This document shows positions 53,393 through 62,292 of a DNA stretch of 64,000 nt, piece by piece. How positions within the stretch are numbered: position 1 is the stretch's first letter; each line of letters starts with the position of its first letter. Below the pieces are notes generated by a model that saw only the letters and a list, made by a program, of their open reading frames with translations, ran no database searches and was not told where the DNA came from. This DNA comes from Nocardioides acrostichi (lineage in GTDB: Bacteria > Actinomycetota > Actinomycetes > Propionibacteriales > Nocardioidaceae), in the NCBI RefSeq assembly GCF_015319165.1, contig NZ_JADIVZ010000001.1, positions 372,001-436,000 on the forward strand. The letters are read 5' to 3'. A program made the position numbers and the translations under genes.

Positions 53393-54958
53393 GTGTTCGC
53401 CACTTTGTCCGACCGCCTCGCCGACACGTTCAAGAACCTGCGCGGCAAGGGCCGCCTCTCCGAGGCCGACATCGACGCCACCGCGCGCGAGATCCGCATC
53501 GCGCTGCTCGAGGCCGACGTCGCCCTGCCGGTGGTCAAGGAGTTCGTGGCCGCGGTCAAGGAGCGAGCCCGCGGCGAAGAGGTCAGCGGAGCGCTCAACC
53601 CGGCCCAGCAGGTCGTCAAGATCGTCAACGACGAGCTGGTCACCATCCTCGGTGGGGAGACCCGGCGGCTGCGCTATGCCAAGACCGGCCCCACCGTCAT
53701 CATGCTCGCCGGCCTCCAGGGAGCCGGCAAGACCACGCTGGCCGCCAAGCTCGCGCTGTGGCTCAAGGAGCAGGGCAAGAGCCCGCTGCTCGTCGCCTGC
53801 GATCTCCAGCGCCCCAACGCCGTCAACCAGCTCCAGGTCAACGGCGAACGCGTCGGCGTCCCGGTCTTCGCCCCCGAGCCCGGGAACGCCGGTGGGATCG
53901 AGCACGGCGGCGACCCCGTGCAGGTGGCCCGCGCCTCGGTCGAGGAGGCCAAGCGCACCCTGCACGACGTCGTCATCGTCGACACCGCGGGCCGCCTCGG
54001 CGTCGACGCCGAGCTGATGCAGCAAGCCTCCGACATCCGCGACGCCGTGCAGCCCGACGAGGTGCTGTTCGTCGTCGACGCGATGATCGGGCAGGACGCC
54101 GTCAGCACCGCCCAGGCGTTCCTCGACGGCGTCGGCTACGACGGCGTCGTGCTCACCAAGCTCGACGGCGACGCCCGCGGCGGTGCCGCGCTCTCGATCG
54201 CCTCGATCACGGGCAAGCCGGTCATGTTCGCCTCCAACGGCGAGAAGATGGGCGACTTCGACCTCTTCCATCCCGACCGGATGGCCTCGCGCATCCTCGA
54301 CATGGGCGACATGCTGACCCTGATCGAGCAGGCCGAGAAGACCTTCGACGCCGAGCAGGCGCTCAAGGCCGCCGAGAAGCTGTCGGGCAAGGGTGGCGAG
54401 TTCACCCTCGACGACTTCCTCGAGCAGATGCAGCAGGTGCGCAAGCTCGGCTCGATGTCGAAGATCATGGGGATGCTCCCCGGCATGGGGCAGTTCCGCG
54501 ACCAGCTCGAGAACTTCGACGACCGCGAGATCGATCGGATCCAGGCGATCATCTACTCGATGACGCCTGCCGAGCGCAACGACCCCAAGATGATCGACGG
54601 CTCCCGCCGTCAGCGCATCGCCCGCGGGTGCGGCCGCACCGTCTCCGACGTCAAGGATCTCGTCGAGCGCTTCTTCGAGGCCCGCAAGATGATGACCCAG
54701 CTCGCGCGAGGCGGCGGGATGCCTGGGATGCCGGGCATGCCGGGCATGCCGGGTCTCGGCGGCCCCGGTGGCAAGAAGAAGGGCAAGCAGCCCAAGAAGG
54801 GCAAGGGCGGACGCCGCGTCTCCGGCAACCCCGCCAAGGCCGGCCAGAAGGCACCGGCTGCCGGCCAGAAGTCCAATCCTTTCGGCGGCGACGTCGACTA
54901 CGAGAAGGCGGCCGAGGAACTCCAGCTGCCGAAGGACTTCTCGAAGTTCCTCAAGTGA
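53393..54958 (+). CDS. ffh: Signal recognition particle protein Ffh
   Basis: 521 residues. GTPase motif GLQGAGKTT at 107-115, DLQRPNAVNQL, VDTAGRLGVD, LTKLDGDARGG and a Met-rich M domain. The tail contains MPGMPGMPGMPG encoded by a 9-bp tandem repeat, then a Lys/Gly-rich segment. Binds 4.5S RNA and signal sequences and delivers ribosomes to FtsY. GTG start. Confidence 0.98.
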   Translation: MFATLSDRLADTFKNLRGKGRLSEADIDATAREIRIALLEADVALPVVKEFVAAVKERARGEEVSGALNPAQQVVKIVNDELVTILGGETRRLRYAKTGPTVIMLAGLQGAGKTTLAAKLALWLKEQGKSPLLVACDLQRPNAVNQLQVNGERVGVPVFAPEPGNAGGIEHGGDPVQVARASVEEAKRTLHDVVIVDTAGRLGVDAELMQQASDIRDAVQPDEVLFVVDAMIGQDAVSTAQAFLDGVGYDGVVLTKLDGDARGGAALSIASITGKPVMFASNGEKMGDFDLFHPDRMASRILDMGDMLTLIEQAEKTFDAEQALKAAEKLSGKGGEFTLDDFLEQMQQVRKLGSMSKIMGMLPGMGQFRDQLENFDDREIDRIQAIIYSMTPAERNDPKMIDGSRRQRIARGCGRTVSDVKDLVERFFEARKMMTQLARGGGMPGMPGMPGMPGLGGPGGKKKGKQPKKGKGGRRVSGNPAKAGQKAPAAGQKSNPFGGDVDYEKAAEELQLPKDFSKFLK

Positions 54959-54962
54959 GCCC

Positions 54963-55019
54963 GGGGGGCTCCGCCCCCCGTGTGCCCCCCGTCGGCTTCG
55001 CCGACCCGGGCCTTCGGCC
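54963..55019 (+). terminator. Cluster of three short hairpins after ffh
   Basis: GGGGGGC-TCC-GCCCCCC (54963-54979), GTCGGC-TTC-GCCGAC (54991-55005) and GGCC-TTC-GGCC (55009-55019). All have 3-nt loops, two of them TTC. Together they look like a multi-part terminator for ffh; the rest of the gap to 55189 shows nothing else. Confidence 0.6.
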
Positions 55020-55189
55020 GGAACTGCTGGGAGCTCGCTTGGCTCGCGGGTGCTCGAGCCGCTGACGCGGCCCTGCCCGCTCGCCGTCGGCGGACCGTCG
55101 GTCGCTGTGATCCGGGGTGGGTGTGCGTGGTGGTGGGTCGGTCGCTTCGCTGAGTGCGCGCCGGGCCTGGGTTTGGCAGGATGAGGGCT

Positions 55190-56026
55190 GTGACGGAGCT
55201 GGACGCCGACGTGCTGGTGCGTCGCTACCTGGAGTGTCTCGGGGTGGAGCCGGGGGAGCCCGACCTCGAGCTGCTGGTGCGACTGCACCGGGCGCACGCG
55301 CAGCGGTTCAGCCACGACACGATCTGGATGTCGCGGGGGAGGCAGTCGCCCTTCGAGGAGTTGGCGATGGTCGACCATCTGCTCGACGGCGAGGGTGGCG
55401 CGTGCGTGCACCTGAACTGCTCCTTCGCCTGGTTGCTCGAGCAGCTCGGGTTCGACGTGGTGCGGCACAGTGCCCGCACCCAGACTCTCTTCGACGCCGA
55501 GCCCCTCGACGGTTTCGGGGGGCACGTGGCGCTCACCGTCACCCTCGACGGACGTCGTTGGCTGGCCGACATCGGCATGGGCCACGGCCTGCTCGAGCCG
55601 GTGCCGCTCGAGCCCGGCGAGCACGTGCAAGAAGGTGGCTTCCGGTACTGCGTGGAGCAGGTCGACGGCACCTCGCCCGGGCGCTGGCGCTTCGTGCACG
55701 ACCCGCGACTGCGCACGATCCAGGTCGTCGAGTTCGCCGACGAGCCGGCGGAGCGCGCGGATGTCGAGCGCCTCTACGAGCTCACGTCCTACCACCCGGA
55801 CTCGCCGTTCGTGCGCAACCTGACCGTCGGTCGTCGGCTCGCCGACGGCGTGCTCATGTTGAACCACGACACCTTGGTGCGCCGCGACAGCGACGGGCGC
55901 ACCGTCACCCGACTGACCTCGGGGGATGAGTGGGAGCAGGTGCTGCGTGACGACTTCCTGCTCGCCCTGCCCGAGCTCACCGAGGACGAGCGCGACCGGC
56001 TCTGGACCCGCATGAGCCACGCATGA
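55190..56026 (+). CDS. nat: Arylamine N-acetyltransferase
   Basis: 278 residues from GTG at 55190 (MTELDAD). The catalytic triad is C72 (GGACVHLN), H112 (GGHVALTV) and D127 (LADIGMG). It transfers acetyl or other acyl groups from CoA to arylamines or hydrazines; in mycobacteria NAT affects lipid metabolism and isoniazid. An ATG 9 nt upstream is a possible start. Its stop overlaps the next ATG by 4 nt. Confidence 0.92.
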   Translation: MTELDADVLVRRYLECLGVEPGEPDLELLVRLHRAHAQRFSHDTIWMSRGRQSPFEELAMVDHLLDGEGGACVHLNCSFAWLLEQLGFDVVRHSARTQTLFDAEPLDGFGGHVALTVTLDGRRWLADIGMGHGLLEPVPLEPGEHVQEGGFRYCVEQVDGTSPGRWRFVHDPRLRTIQVVEFADEPAERADVERLYELTSYHPDSPFVRNLTVGRRLADGVLMLNHDTLVRRDSDGRTVTRLTSGDEWEQVLRDDFLLALPELTEDERDRLWTRMSHA

Positions 56027-56670
56027 CCCGCCCGTCGCCGTTCGCCGTCGACGAGGCGGCGGTACCCGCTCTCCTCCGGCGGGTACTCGACGTCATCGCC
56101 GACGACGTCGTGCCGCTCACCCGGGCCGGCGTCTCGCGCGGCAACAAGCTGTTCGGGGCAGCCATCCTGCGTCGCGACGACCTCGGGCTGGTGGTGGCGG
56201 AGACCAACAACGAGGTCGAGAACCCGCTGTGGCACGGCGAGATCCACGCCATCAAGAGGTTCCACGAGCTACCTGCATCGGCGCGCCCGCCGGCGTCCGA
56301 CTGCGTTTTCGTCGCCACCCACGAGCCGTGCTCGCTGTGCCTCTCGGGCATCGCCTGGGCCGGGTTCGACAACGTCGGCTACCTCTTCAGCCATCAGGAC
56401 TCCGCCGACGCCTTCGCGATCCCGTACGACATCGCGATCCTGCGCTCGGTCTACGCGGTGCCCGACCCCGACCGCGATGCGCCGGCCCCCGGACGCGACC
56501 TCTACAACCGCGTCAACGACTACTTCACCAGCACCGACCTCGCCCGCCTCGTGGCGTCCTCGGGCGACCCAGCCCTCGGCTCCCGGGTCGCCGCGCTGCG
56601 GGTCGTCTACGGCGAACTCTCCGCCGCCTACCAGGCCGGCAAGGGCGACGCCGGCATCCCCCACGCATGA
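56023..56670 (+). CDS. Cytidine/guanine deaminase-like zinc protein
   Basis: 215 residues. Zinc and proton-shuttle motif HGE at 71-73 and PCSLC with C103 and C106, the nucleoside/nucleotide deaminase pattern. Substrate unknown. The C-terminal half (residues 140-215) has no motif I know. It overlaps NAT (ATGA) and the next gene (ATGA), so three genes are translationally coupled. Confidence 0.9.
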   Translation: MTRPSPFAVDEAAVPALLRRVLDVIADDVVPLTRAGVSRGNKLFGAAILRRDDLGLVVAETNNEVENPLWHGEIHAIKRFHELPASARPPASDCVFVATHEPCSLCLSGIAWAGFDNVGYLFSHQDSADAFAIPYDIAILRSVYAVPDPDRDAPAPGRDLYNRVNDYFTSTDLARLVASSGDPALGSRVAALRVVYGELSAAYQAGKGDAGIPHA

Positions 56671-57047
56671 GACCCGGGGGATCGGTGCTCGTCGTCGACG
56701 CCGCGAACGTCGTCGGAGCGCGCCCCGACGGCTGGTGGAAGGACCGCGCCGGCGCCACGCGCCGTCTGCACGAGCGACTGCTGGTGGCCGACGTGCCGGG
56801 CGACGAGATCGTGCTGGTGCTCGAAGGGGCGGCCAAGGGCGGCGTGCCTGCCGGGCGCGACGCGCACGTGCGCGTCGTCCACGCTCCGAAGGACGGCGAC
56901 GCCAGCATCGTCGAGCACGCGCGCCGTGCGGTCGAGCGCGGCGCCCGCGTCACGGTGGTGACGGCCGACCGCGCGCTGTCGGCGAACCTGGCCGGAGTCG
57001 GCGCCACCACCGTGGGCCCCACCTGGCTGCTGGCCCTGCTCGACTGA
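56667..57047 (+). CDS. NYN/PIN-like small protein
   Basis: 126 residues: VLVVDAANVVGARPDGWWKDR (D11, N14) and VTVVTADRALSANL, a PIN/NYN nuclease-like pattern of acidic residues. A possible RNase or NTP-binding protein; function uncertain. It overlaps the deaminase-like gene by 4 nt. Confidence 0.75.
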   Translation: MRPGGSVLVVDAANVVGARPDGWWKDRAGATRRLHERLLVADVPGDEIVLVLEGAAKGGVPAGRDAHVRVVHAPKDGDASIVEHARRAVERGARVTVVTADRALSANLAGVGATTVGPTWLLALLD

Positions 57048-57069
57048 GCCGCTGGGCTACGGTCGGGCC

Positions 57070-58143
57070 ATGACGGCGTCGAAGTTCACCGGCCCGGTGC
57101 TGCCGGGCGAGGAGTCCCGAGACCTCTACGTGGTCGACGGCCACGTCACCTACGAGCCCCAGCCCGGGGCGGAGACGGAGGCGAGCGGCTGGATCGTGCC
57201 GGGACTCGTCGACGCCCACAACCACCTGGGGCTCGAGGACGGCGGCGCGATCGGCGACGACCAGACGCTGGCGCAGGCCGTGGCCGACCGCGACTCCGGT
57301 GCCCTGGTGCTGCGCGACTGCGGCAGCCCGGCCGACACCCGGTGGGTGCAGCAGCGCGACGACCTGCCGCGGCTCGTCCGGGCCGGCCGCCACATCGCCC
57401 GCACCAAGCGCTACATCCGCAACTACGCCCACGAGGTCGAGCCCGACGACCTGCCGGCCTACGCCGCGCAGGAGGCCCGCAACGGCGACGGCTGGATCAA
57501 GCTCGTAGGTGACTGGATCTCCCGCGAGGCCGGCGACCTCGCCCCGTCGTTCCCGCTCGAGGCCTTCCGCGCCGCGATCGAGGCGGCCCACGCCGAAGGG
57601 GCCAAGGTCACTGCGCACTGCTTCGGCCGGGAGGTGCTCCAGGGCCTGTTGGACTCCGGCATCGACTGCATCGAGCACGGCACCGGCCTCTCGGTCGACC
57701 AGGTCGAGCAGATGGCCGCGACCGGCATCGCGCTGGTGCCCACCGTGCAGCAGACCGACAAGTTCCCCGAGTTCGCCGAGCAGGGCCGCGAGAAGTTCCC
57801 CACCTACGCCGCGACCATGGAGGAGCTGCACGCCCAGCGTCGCGAGACGCTGATGAGCGCACACGAGGCCGGTGTCGCGATGTACGTCGGCACCGACGGT
57901 GGCGGCACCGGGCGACACGGGTTCCTCTGGCAAGAGGCGAGGGCCATGCACGAGATGGGGCTGCCGGCGATCGACGTGCTGGCTGCGGCCTCGTGGGCGG
58001 GGCGCACGTGGCTCGGCTTCGACAACCTCGACGAGGGCAGCCCGGCCGACCTCGTGGTCTACCCGCGCGACCCGCGAGCCGACCTCAGCGTGCTGGCCGA
58101 GCCCGCGTGCGTCGTCCTGCGGGGCCGGGTGCAGCGCCGCTGA
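57070..58143 (+). CDS. Amidohydrolase family protein
   Basis: 357 residues. Metal-binding DAHNHLG near 52, K-containing WIKLVGDWIS (likely carbamylated Lys), AHCFGREVLQ and CIEHGTGLS histidines, and the late Asp in YVGTDGGGTG. Same gene neighbourhood as the mycobacterial Rv2915c-type protein downstream of ffh; substrate unknown. ATG with TACGGT 6 nt upstream (57058-57063), leaderless. Convergent with the gene at 58160. Confidence 0.92.
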   Translation: MTASKFTGPVLPGEESRDLYVVDGHVTYEPQPGAETEASGWIVPGLVDAHNHLGLEDGGAIGDDQTLAQAVADRDSGALVLRDCGSPADTRWVQQRDDLPRLVRAGRHIARTKRYIRNYAHEVEPDDLPAYAAQEARNGDGWIKLVGDWISREAGDLAPSFPLEAFRAAIEAAHAEGAKVTAHCFGREVLQGLLDSGIDCIEHGTGLSVDQVEQMAATGIALVPTVQQTDKFPEFAEQGREKFPTYAATMEELHAQRRETLMSAHEAGVAMYVGTDGGGTGRHGFLWQEARAMHEMGLPAIDVLAAASWAGRTWLGFDNLDEGSPADLVVYPRDPRADLSVLAEPACVVLRGRVQRR

Positions 58144-58159
58144 GACCGGCGCGCCAGAG

Positions 58160-58798
58160 TCAGGCCTTGGGGCGCTTCGGGCGGCTCAGCGTGAGGATGA
58201 GCGTCACCAGCAGCACGATGAATCCAGCGCCGCCCAGCACGAGGCCGCCGAGGATTCCGGCGATGATGCCGCCGGCGAACGCCGAGCCGTCGACGGCCGG
58301 GCCGATCTCGACCTCGCCCGTGCCGGACTGGCTGGAGCAGGTCACCGTGAGCTCGGTGCTGGGCGGGTCGAAGCGCAGGTAGGCCTGCTGCTCACCGCTG
58401 CCCTTGTCGCGCGTGTACGTGGCGGTCGGGCGGCTGAGGTCGACGGCGTTGCCATCGGCGTCCTCGACCTTGCAGGTGCCGGAGTCGTCGGGCGAGGCCC
58501 AGACGTAACGCTCACCCGTGTCTTCGAGGGTGATCTGGTGGGGCGAGCCGTCGAGGGGCACCGAGGCGTCGGTGGCGAACGCGGACTTGACCGAGAACAC
58601 GATGCCGACGGCGAATACCACGATCCCCAGCACGAGCAGGACGCCGCCGACGGCCCACCAGAGGCCTCGGGGCCGGTACTTCTGCGGGCCCGACGGCGGC
58701 GCTTGGAGCGGCACACCGCCTCCGGCCGTGCCGGTGGGGTAGGAGGCGCCGTAGGGATGTGGGGAGTCGGGCGTCGGGCTCGGGGGAGTCTGGCTCAT
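58160..58798 (-). CDS. Membrane-anchored hypothetical protein with extracytoplasmic domain
   Basis: 212 residues: Pro-rich N-terminus ([17 protein letters not shown]), helix at about 45-70, an external region with Cys pairs ([16 protein letters not shown]), and a C-terminal helix ([30 protein letters not shown]) with basic end KRPKA. Unrecognised family. ATG at 58798 preferred; an upstream ATG at 58831 exists. Confidence 0.75.
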   Translation of the reverse strand: MSQTPPSPTPDSPHPYGASYPTGTAGGGVPLQAPPSGPQKYRPRGLWWAVGGVLLVLGIVVFAVGIVFSVKSAFATDASVPLDGSPHQITLEDTGERYVWASPDDSGTCKVEDADGNAVDLSRPTATYTRDKGSGEQQAYLRFDPPSTELTVTCSSQSGTGEVEIGPAVDGSAFAGGIIAGILGGLVLGGAGFIVLLVTLILTLSRPKRPKA

Positions 58799-58977
58799 GG
58801 GGCCACGGTCCCCAGTTTCGTCTCGTTTCATGCGCGTGGCAGGATGACCCGCTGAGTCCTGCGCGACGGAACCCTCTCATCCGCGCGTGCAGTGCCCATC
58901 GAGGAGCCTCGGTCGGTGTTCCCCACCTGGTCCGGCGCGCCTCACCACACACGACATCTCAAGGAGACACCACAACC

Positions 58978-59466
58978 GTGGCCGTCAAGATCCGTTTGAA
59001 GCGCCTGGGCAAGATCCGGGTGCCGCAGTACCGCATCGTCGTCGTCGACTCGCGCAAGAAGCGCGACGGTCGCGTCATCGAGGAGATCGGCAAGTACCAC
59101 CCCAAGGAGGATCCGTCGTACATCGACGTCGTCTCCGAGCGGGCGCAGTACTGGCTCGGTGTGGGCGCCCAGCCCAGCGACGCCGTCGCCGCCATCCTCA
59201 AGGTCACCGGCGACTGGCAGAAGTTCAAGGGCGAGCCGGGCGCCGAGGGCACCCAGAAGTTCGCGGCCGCGAAGGCCGACAAGCTCGAGCTCTTCAACGC
59301 CGCGCTGAAGGAGGCCGAGGGCGACTCCGGAGCCTCCGCCACCACGTCGAAGTCCGCCAAGAAGGCTGAGCCGAAGGCCGACGACAAGCCCGAGGACAAG
59401 CCCGCCGAGCAGACCCCAGCCGAGGCTGCCGACGAGAAGGCGTCCGACGAGAAGGCGGAGGCCTGA
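58978..59466 (+). CDS. rpsP: 30S ribosomal protein S16, long actinobacterial form
   Basis: 162 residues. The S16 core ([32 protein letters not shown]) is followed by a Lys/Ala/Glu/Asp-rich tail from 115. Similar long S16 occurs in mycobacteria. GTG start with AAGGAG (58961-58966). khpA begins 5 nt after the stop. Confidence 0.97.
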   Translation: MAVKIRLKRLGKIRVPQYRIVVVDSRKKRDGRVIEEIGKYHPKEDPSYIDVVSERAQYWLGVGAQPSDAVAAILKVTGDWQKFKGEPGAEGTQKFAAAKADKLELFNAALKEAEGDSGASATTSKSAKKAEPKADDKPEDKPAEQTPAEAADEKASDEKAEA

Positions 59467-59471
59467 CCGTC

Positions 59472-59711
59472 GTGCTGGCCGAGGCGCTGGAGCACCTGGT
59501 GCGTGGCATCGTCGACAATCCCGACGAGGTCACCGTGCGCGACAAGCAGTTGCGGCGCGGGTCGATCCTCGAGGTGCGCGTGCACCCCGACGACCTGGGC
59601 AAGGTCATCGGCCGCGGCGGCCGCACCGCCTCGGCGTTCCGCACGGTCGTCGGCGCCCTGTCGGGCGACAGCAGCACCCGCGTCGACTTCGTCGACGTCG
59701 ATCGCCGCTGA
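59472..59711 (+). CDS. khpA: KH-domain RNA-binding protein KhpA
   Basis: 79 residues: LEVRVHPDDLGKVIGRGGRTASAFRTVV with the KH loop GRGG. Partner of KhpB/Jag in other bacteria. GTG start. It stands between rpsP and rimM, its usual position, but a 165-bp structured gap follows. Confidence 0.95.
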   Translation: MLAEALEHLVRGIVDNPDEVTVRDKQLRRGSILEVRVHPDDLGKVIGRGGRTASAFRTVVGALSGDSSTRVDFVDVDRR

Positions 59712-59716
59712 TCCTC

Positions 59717-59738
59717 GGCCGGGCCCTCGGGCCCGGCC
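59717..59738 (+). terminator. Hairpin after khpA
   Basis: GGCCGGGCCC (59717-59726) pairs perfectly with GGGCCCGGCC (59729-59738), 2-nt gap. First of three structures in the gap. Confidence 0.6.
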
Positions 59739-59858
59739 TGGGACGGCGTTTCTGCCACTGGGACGGTGATATTCCACCGTCCCAGTGGCGGTTTCACCGG
59801 ACGTCCGGTGAAACCGCCACCCCTCATCCCCCACCCCCCACCCCTCACCCCTCACCCC
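59739..59858 (+). other. Overlapping perfect palindromes plus G-free C-tract before rimM
   Basis: A near-repeat TGGGACGG(c/t)G starts at 59739 and 59759. Stem 1: GCCACTGGGACGGTG (59754-59768) with its exact complement at 59775-59789, loop ATATTC. Stem 2: a perfect 36-bp palindrome, 59785-59820, half-site GTGGCGGTTTCACCGGAC. The stems share GTGGC (59785-59789), so both cannot form fully. Then 42 nt without G (59817-59858); the other strand has six runs of four or more G with 1-4 nt loops. It may be an attenuator, a Rho site, a G-quadruplex or a mobile repeat. Confidence 0.9.
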
Positions 59859-59876
59859 GACCTCGCAGGAGCACGC

Positions 59877-60425
59877 GTGGAGACCATCGAGCTGGTGGTG
59901 GGCCGCGTGGGCAAGCCGCACGGCATCCGCGGCGAGGTCACCGTCGATGTGCGCACCGACGAACCCGAGCTGCGCTTCGCCGACGGAGCACGACTCCGGG
60001 CGCAGTCGCCGCGCGGCTCCACCTTCGGACACCCCGCCCTCACGGTGACCCGCACCCGTTGGCATCAGGGCGTGCTGCTCGCGACCTTCGCCGAGCTGGC
60101 CGACCGGACGGCGGCCGAGACGGCGCGTGGCGTCGTCCTGCATGCCTCGCGGCCGGCCGACGAGACGCCGGAGGACCCCGAGGAGTTCTACGACCACCAG
60201 CTCGTCGGCCTCGCGGTGCACGACCTCGACGGCCGCCGGCTCGGTGAGGTCTGCGCCCTGGTGCACGGCGGTGCCCAGGATCTGCTCACGGTGCGCACAC
60301 CCGAGGGCCGCGACGCGCTGGTGCCGTTCGTCAAGGCTCTGGTGCCCGAGGTCGACCTCGAGTCCGGCCGAGTCGTCGTGGCCGACCGCCCCGGGCTGGT
60401 CACCCCCCTGCCCGACGAGAGCTGA
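59877..60425 (+). CDS. rimM: Ribosome maturation factor RimM
   Basis: 182 residues. [25 protein letters not shown] is the RimM N-terminus, and [21 protein letters not shown] begins the PRC-barrel. Helps mature the 30S head with S19. GTG start with AGGAG 5 nt before. trmD follows after 7 nt. Transcription into this gene must cross the palindrome/C-tract region. Confidence 0.96.
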   Translation: METIELVVGRVGKPHGIRGEVTVDVRTDEPELRFADGARLRAQSPRGSTFGHPALTVTRTRWHQGVLLATFAELADRTAAETARGVVLHASRPADETPEDPEEFYDHQLVGLAVHDLDGRRLGEVCALVHGGAQDLLTVRTPEGRDALVPFVKALVPEVDLESGRVVVADRPGLVTPLPDES

Positions 60426-60432
60426 GTCGACG

Positions 60433-61620
60433 GTGCGCCTGGACTACCTCTCGATCTTCCCCGACTACCTCGCGCCCCTCGGTCTGAGCCTGCCCGGCAA
60501 GGCCGCGGCCAGGGGACTCATCGACGTGCGCGTGCACGACCTGCGCGACTGGGCGCACGACAAGCACCGCACCGTCGACGACACGCCGTACGGCGGCGGA
60601 GCCGGCATGGTGATGAAGCCGGAGGTCTTCGGTGAGGCGCTCGACGACCTGAGGATCGACGGCGCGACCGTGGTCGTGCCGACGCCGGCCGGTCGACCGT
60701 TCTCGCAGCCGCTGGCCCGTGAGCTGGCCACCCGGGAGCGGTTGGTGTTCCTCTGCGGACGCTACGAGGGCATCGACCAGCGAGTGCTCGACCACGTCGC
60801 CACGCGCGCCGAACTGGTCGAGGTGTCGCTGGGCGACTACGTGCTCAACGGGGGAGAGGTGGCCGCCCTGGCCATCACCGAGGCCGTGGTGCGGCTGCTC
60901 CCCGGCTTCATGAGCAACGCCGACTCGCTGGTCACGGAGTCGCACGAGGCGGGCCTGCTGGAGAGCCCGGTCTACACCAAGCCGGCGAGCTGGCGCGGCC
61001 ACGACGTGCCGCCGGTGCTGCTCAGCGGCGACCACGCGCGCATCGAGGCGTGGCGCCACAGCGAGGCCGAGCGGCGCACCACGCAGCGGCGTCCCGACCT
61101 GCTGGCCCCGGTCACCCTCGACGTACCGGGAGAAGCGGGCGGTGCGGACGACACCGCCAGGCTGCGACTCGCGGTGCCCGGCGACGCCCCCGAGCTGCTG
61201 ACGCTCCAGTTGGCCTGCTGGGTCACCGAGGCGCTGGTCAACGACGACCTCGGCATCCCGGCGCTGCACGAGGGACTCGACGACGTCCGTCGCGATCTCG
61301 ACCTCTGGCGGGTCTGGGTGCTCCGCACGGCACAGGACCGTCTGGTCGCGTCGGTGCGTGCGCGCCTCGGCGACGACGGTTCCACCTGGGAGATCGGCCG
61401 GCTCATGGTCTCTCCCGACCTACGTGGCAGCGGGCTGGGGCGTGGCCTGCTCGCCCATGCCGAGCGGTCCGCGCCGCTCGGGGCGCGGACCTTCCTTCTC
61501 TTCACCGGCAAGCACAGCACCGCCAACCTGCGCCGCTACAAGCGCGCCGGCTACTCGGTGCGCGAAGTGCTCGACGGCCCCTCCGGGCCCGTGGTGCTCA
61601 CCAAGCGACGCCGGGACTGA
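60433..61620 (+). CDS. trmD: TrmD-GNAT fusion: tRNA (guanine37-N1)-methyltransferase with acetyltransferase domain
   Basis: 395 residues, about 150 longer than ordinary TrmD. Residues 1-235 are the complete SPOUT enzyme: [64 protein letters not shown] (SAM trefoil knot). Residues 245-395 form a GNAT domain: [42 protein letters not shown] (acetyl-CoA motif), and [10 protein letters not shown]. TrmD methylates G37 next to the anticodon to prevent frameshifting; the acetylation target is unknown. GTG start. Confidence 0.95.
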   Translation: MRLDYLSIFPDYLAPLGLSLPGKAAARGLIDVRVHDLRDWAHDKHRTVDDTPYGGGAGMVMKPEVFGEALDDLRIDGATVVVPTPAGRPFSQPLARELATRERLVFLCGRYEGIDQRVLDHVATRAELVEVSLGDYVLNGGEVAALAITEAVVRLLPGFMSNADSLVTESHEAGLLESPVYTKPASWRGHDVPPVLLSGDHARIEAWRHSEAERRTTQRRPDLLAPVTLDVPGEAGGADDTARLRLAVPGDAPELLTLQLACWVTEALVNDDLGIPALHEGLDDVRRDLDLWRVWVLRTAQDRLVASVRARLGDDGSTWEIGRLMVSPDLRGSGLGRGLLAHAERSAPLGARTFLLFTGKHSTANLRRYKRAGYSVREVLDGPSGPVVLTKRRRD

Positions 61621-61849
61621 CCCGCCAGTCCGCGTCGGCGCCACGCGATTACCGGCCCTACCAGCCCCTGTGGCAGACTTCGATGCTGGCCCGAGTCGGC
61701 CGAAGGACAGCTCCGAGGAACGCACGGAGGGTCCGCGTGGGCACCTGCCGCAGGGGGAGCACCGCGCCGCCGGCCACCGACGACGCCGGGCCCGCTCGAC
61801 CATCATCCGACACTCCGCGGCTGACCTGTGGCACTCGCGAGGAGCAACC
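61621..61849 (+). promoter_or_regulatory. rplS leader region
   Basis: 229 bp between trmD and rplS without a gene. I see a possible -35 TTACCG and -10 CAGACT (near 61650 and 61675) and a small CTCCG/CGGAG hairpin. No known L19 leader motif could be confirmed by eye. Confidence 0.3.
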
Positions 61850-62200
61850 ATGAGCAACGTGATCGCCGACCTCGGCGCCGAGATCAAGCGCACCGACCTG
61901 CCCGACTTCCGTGCCGGCGACACCGTCAAGGTGCACGTCAAGGTGATCGAGGGCACCCGTTCGCGGGTCCAGGTCTTCCAGGGTGTCGTGATCCGCGTGC
62001 ACGGCTCCGGCGTGGGCCGCACCTTCACCGTGCGCAAGGTCTCGTTCGGTGTCGGCGTCGAGCGCACCTTCCCGCTGCACTCCCCGATCTTCGAGAAGAT
62101 CGAGGTCGAGACCCGCGGCGACGTGCGACGCGCGAAGCTGTACTACCTGCGCAACCTGCGCGGCAAGGCCGCCAAGATCAAGGAGCGCCGGGAGGCCTGA
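61850..62200 (+). CDS. rplS: 50S ribosomal protein L19
   Basis: 116 residues: [30 protein letters not shown] and [15 protein letters not shown](I)FEKIEV, ending [14 protein letters not shown] with GAGGAG (61839-61844) 5 nt before. Bridges the two ribosomal subunits. Confidence 0.98.
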   Translation: MSNVIADLGAEIKRTDLPDFRAGDTVKVHVKVIEGTRSRVQVFQGVVIRVHGSGVGRTFTVRKVSFGVGVERTFPLHSPIFEKIEVETRGDVRRAKLYYLRNLRGKAAKIKERREA

Positions 62201-62292
62201 GGCCCGCAGGCAGAACCGGAGCCGGGCCGTTGTCCACCTCCGCATCCGGCCCGGTCGCCGGCGCGCCGGCCACCCCTCCCTACACTCAGCGC

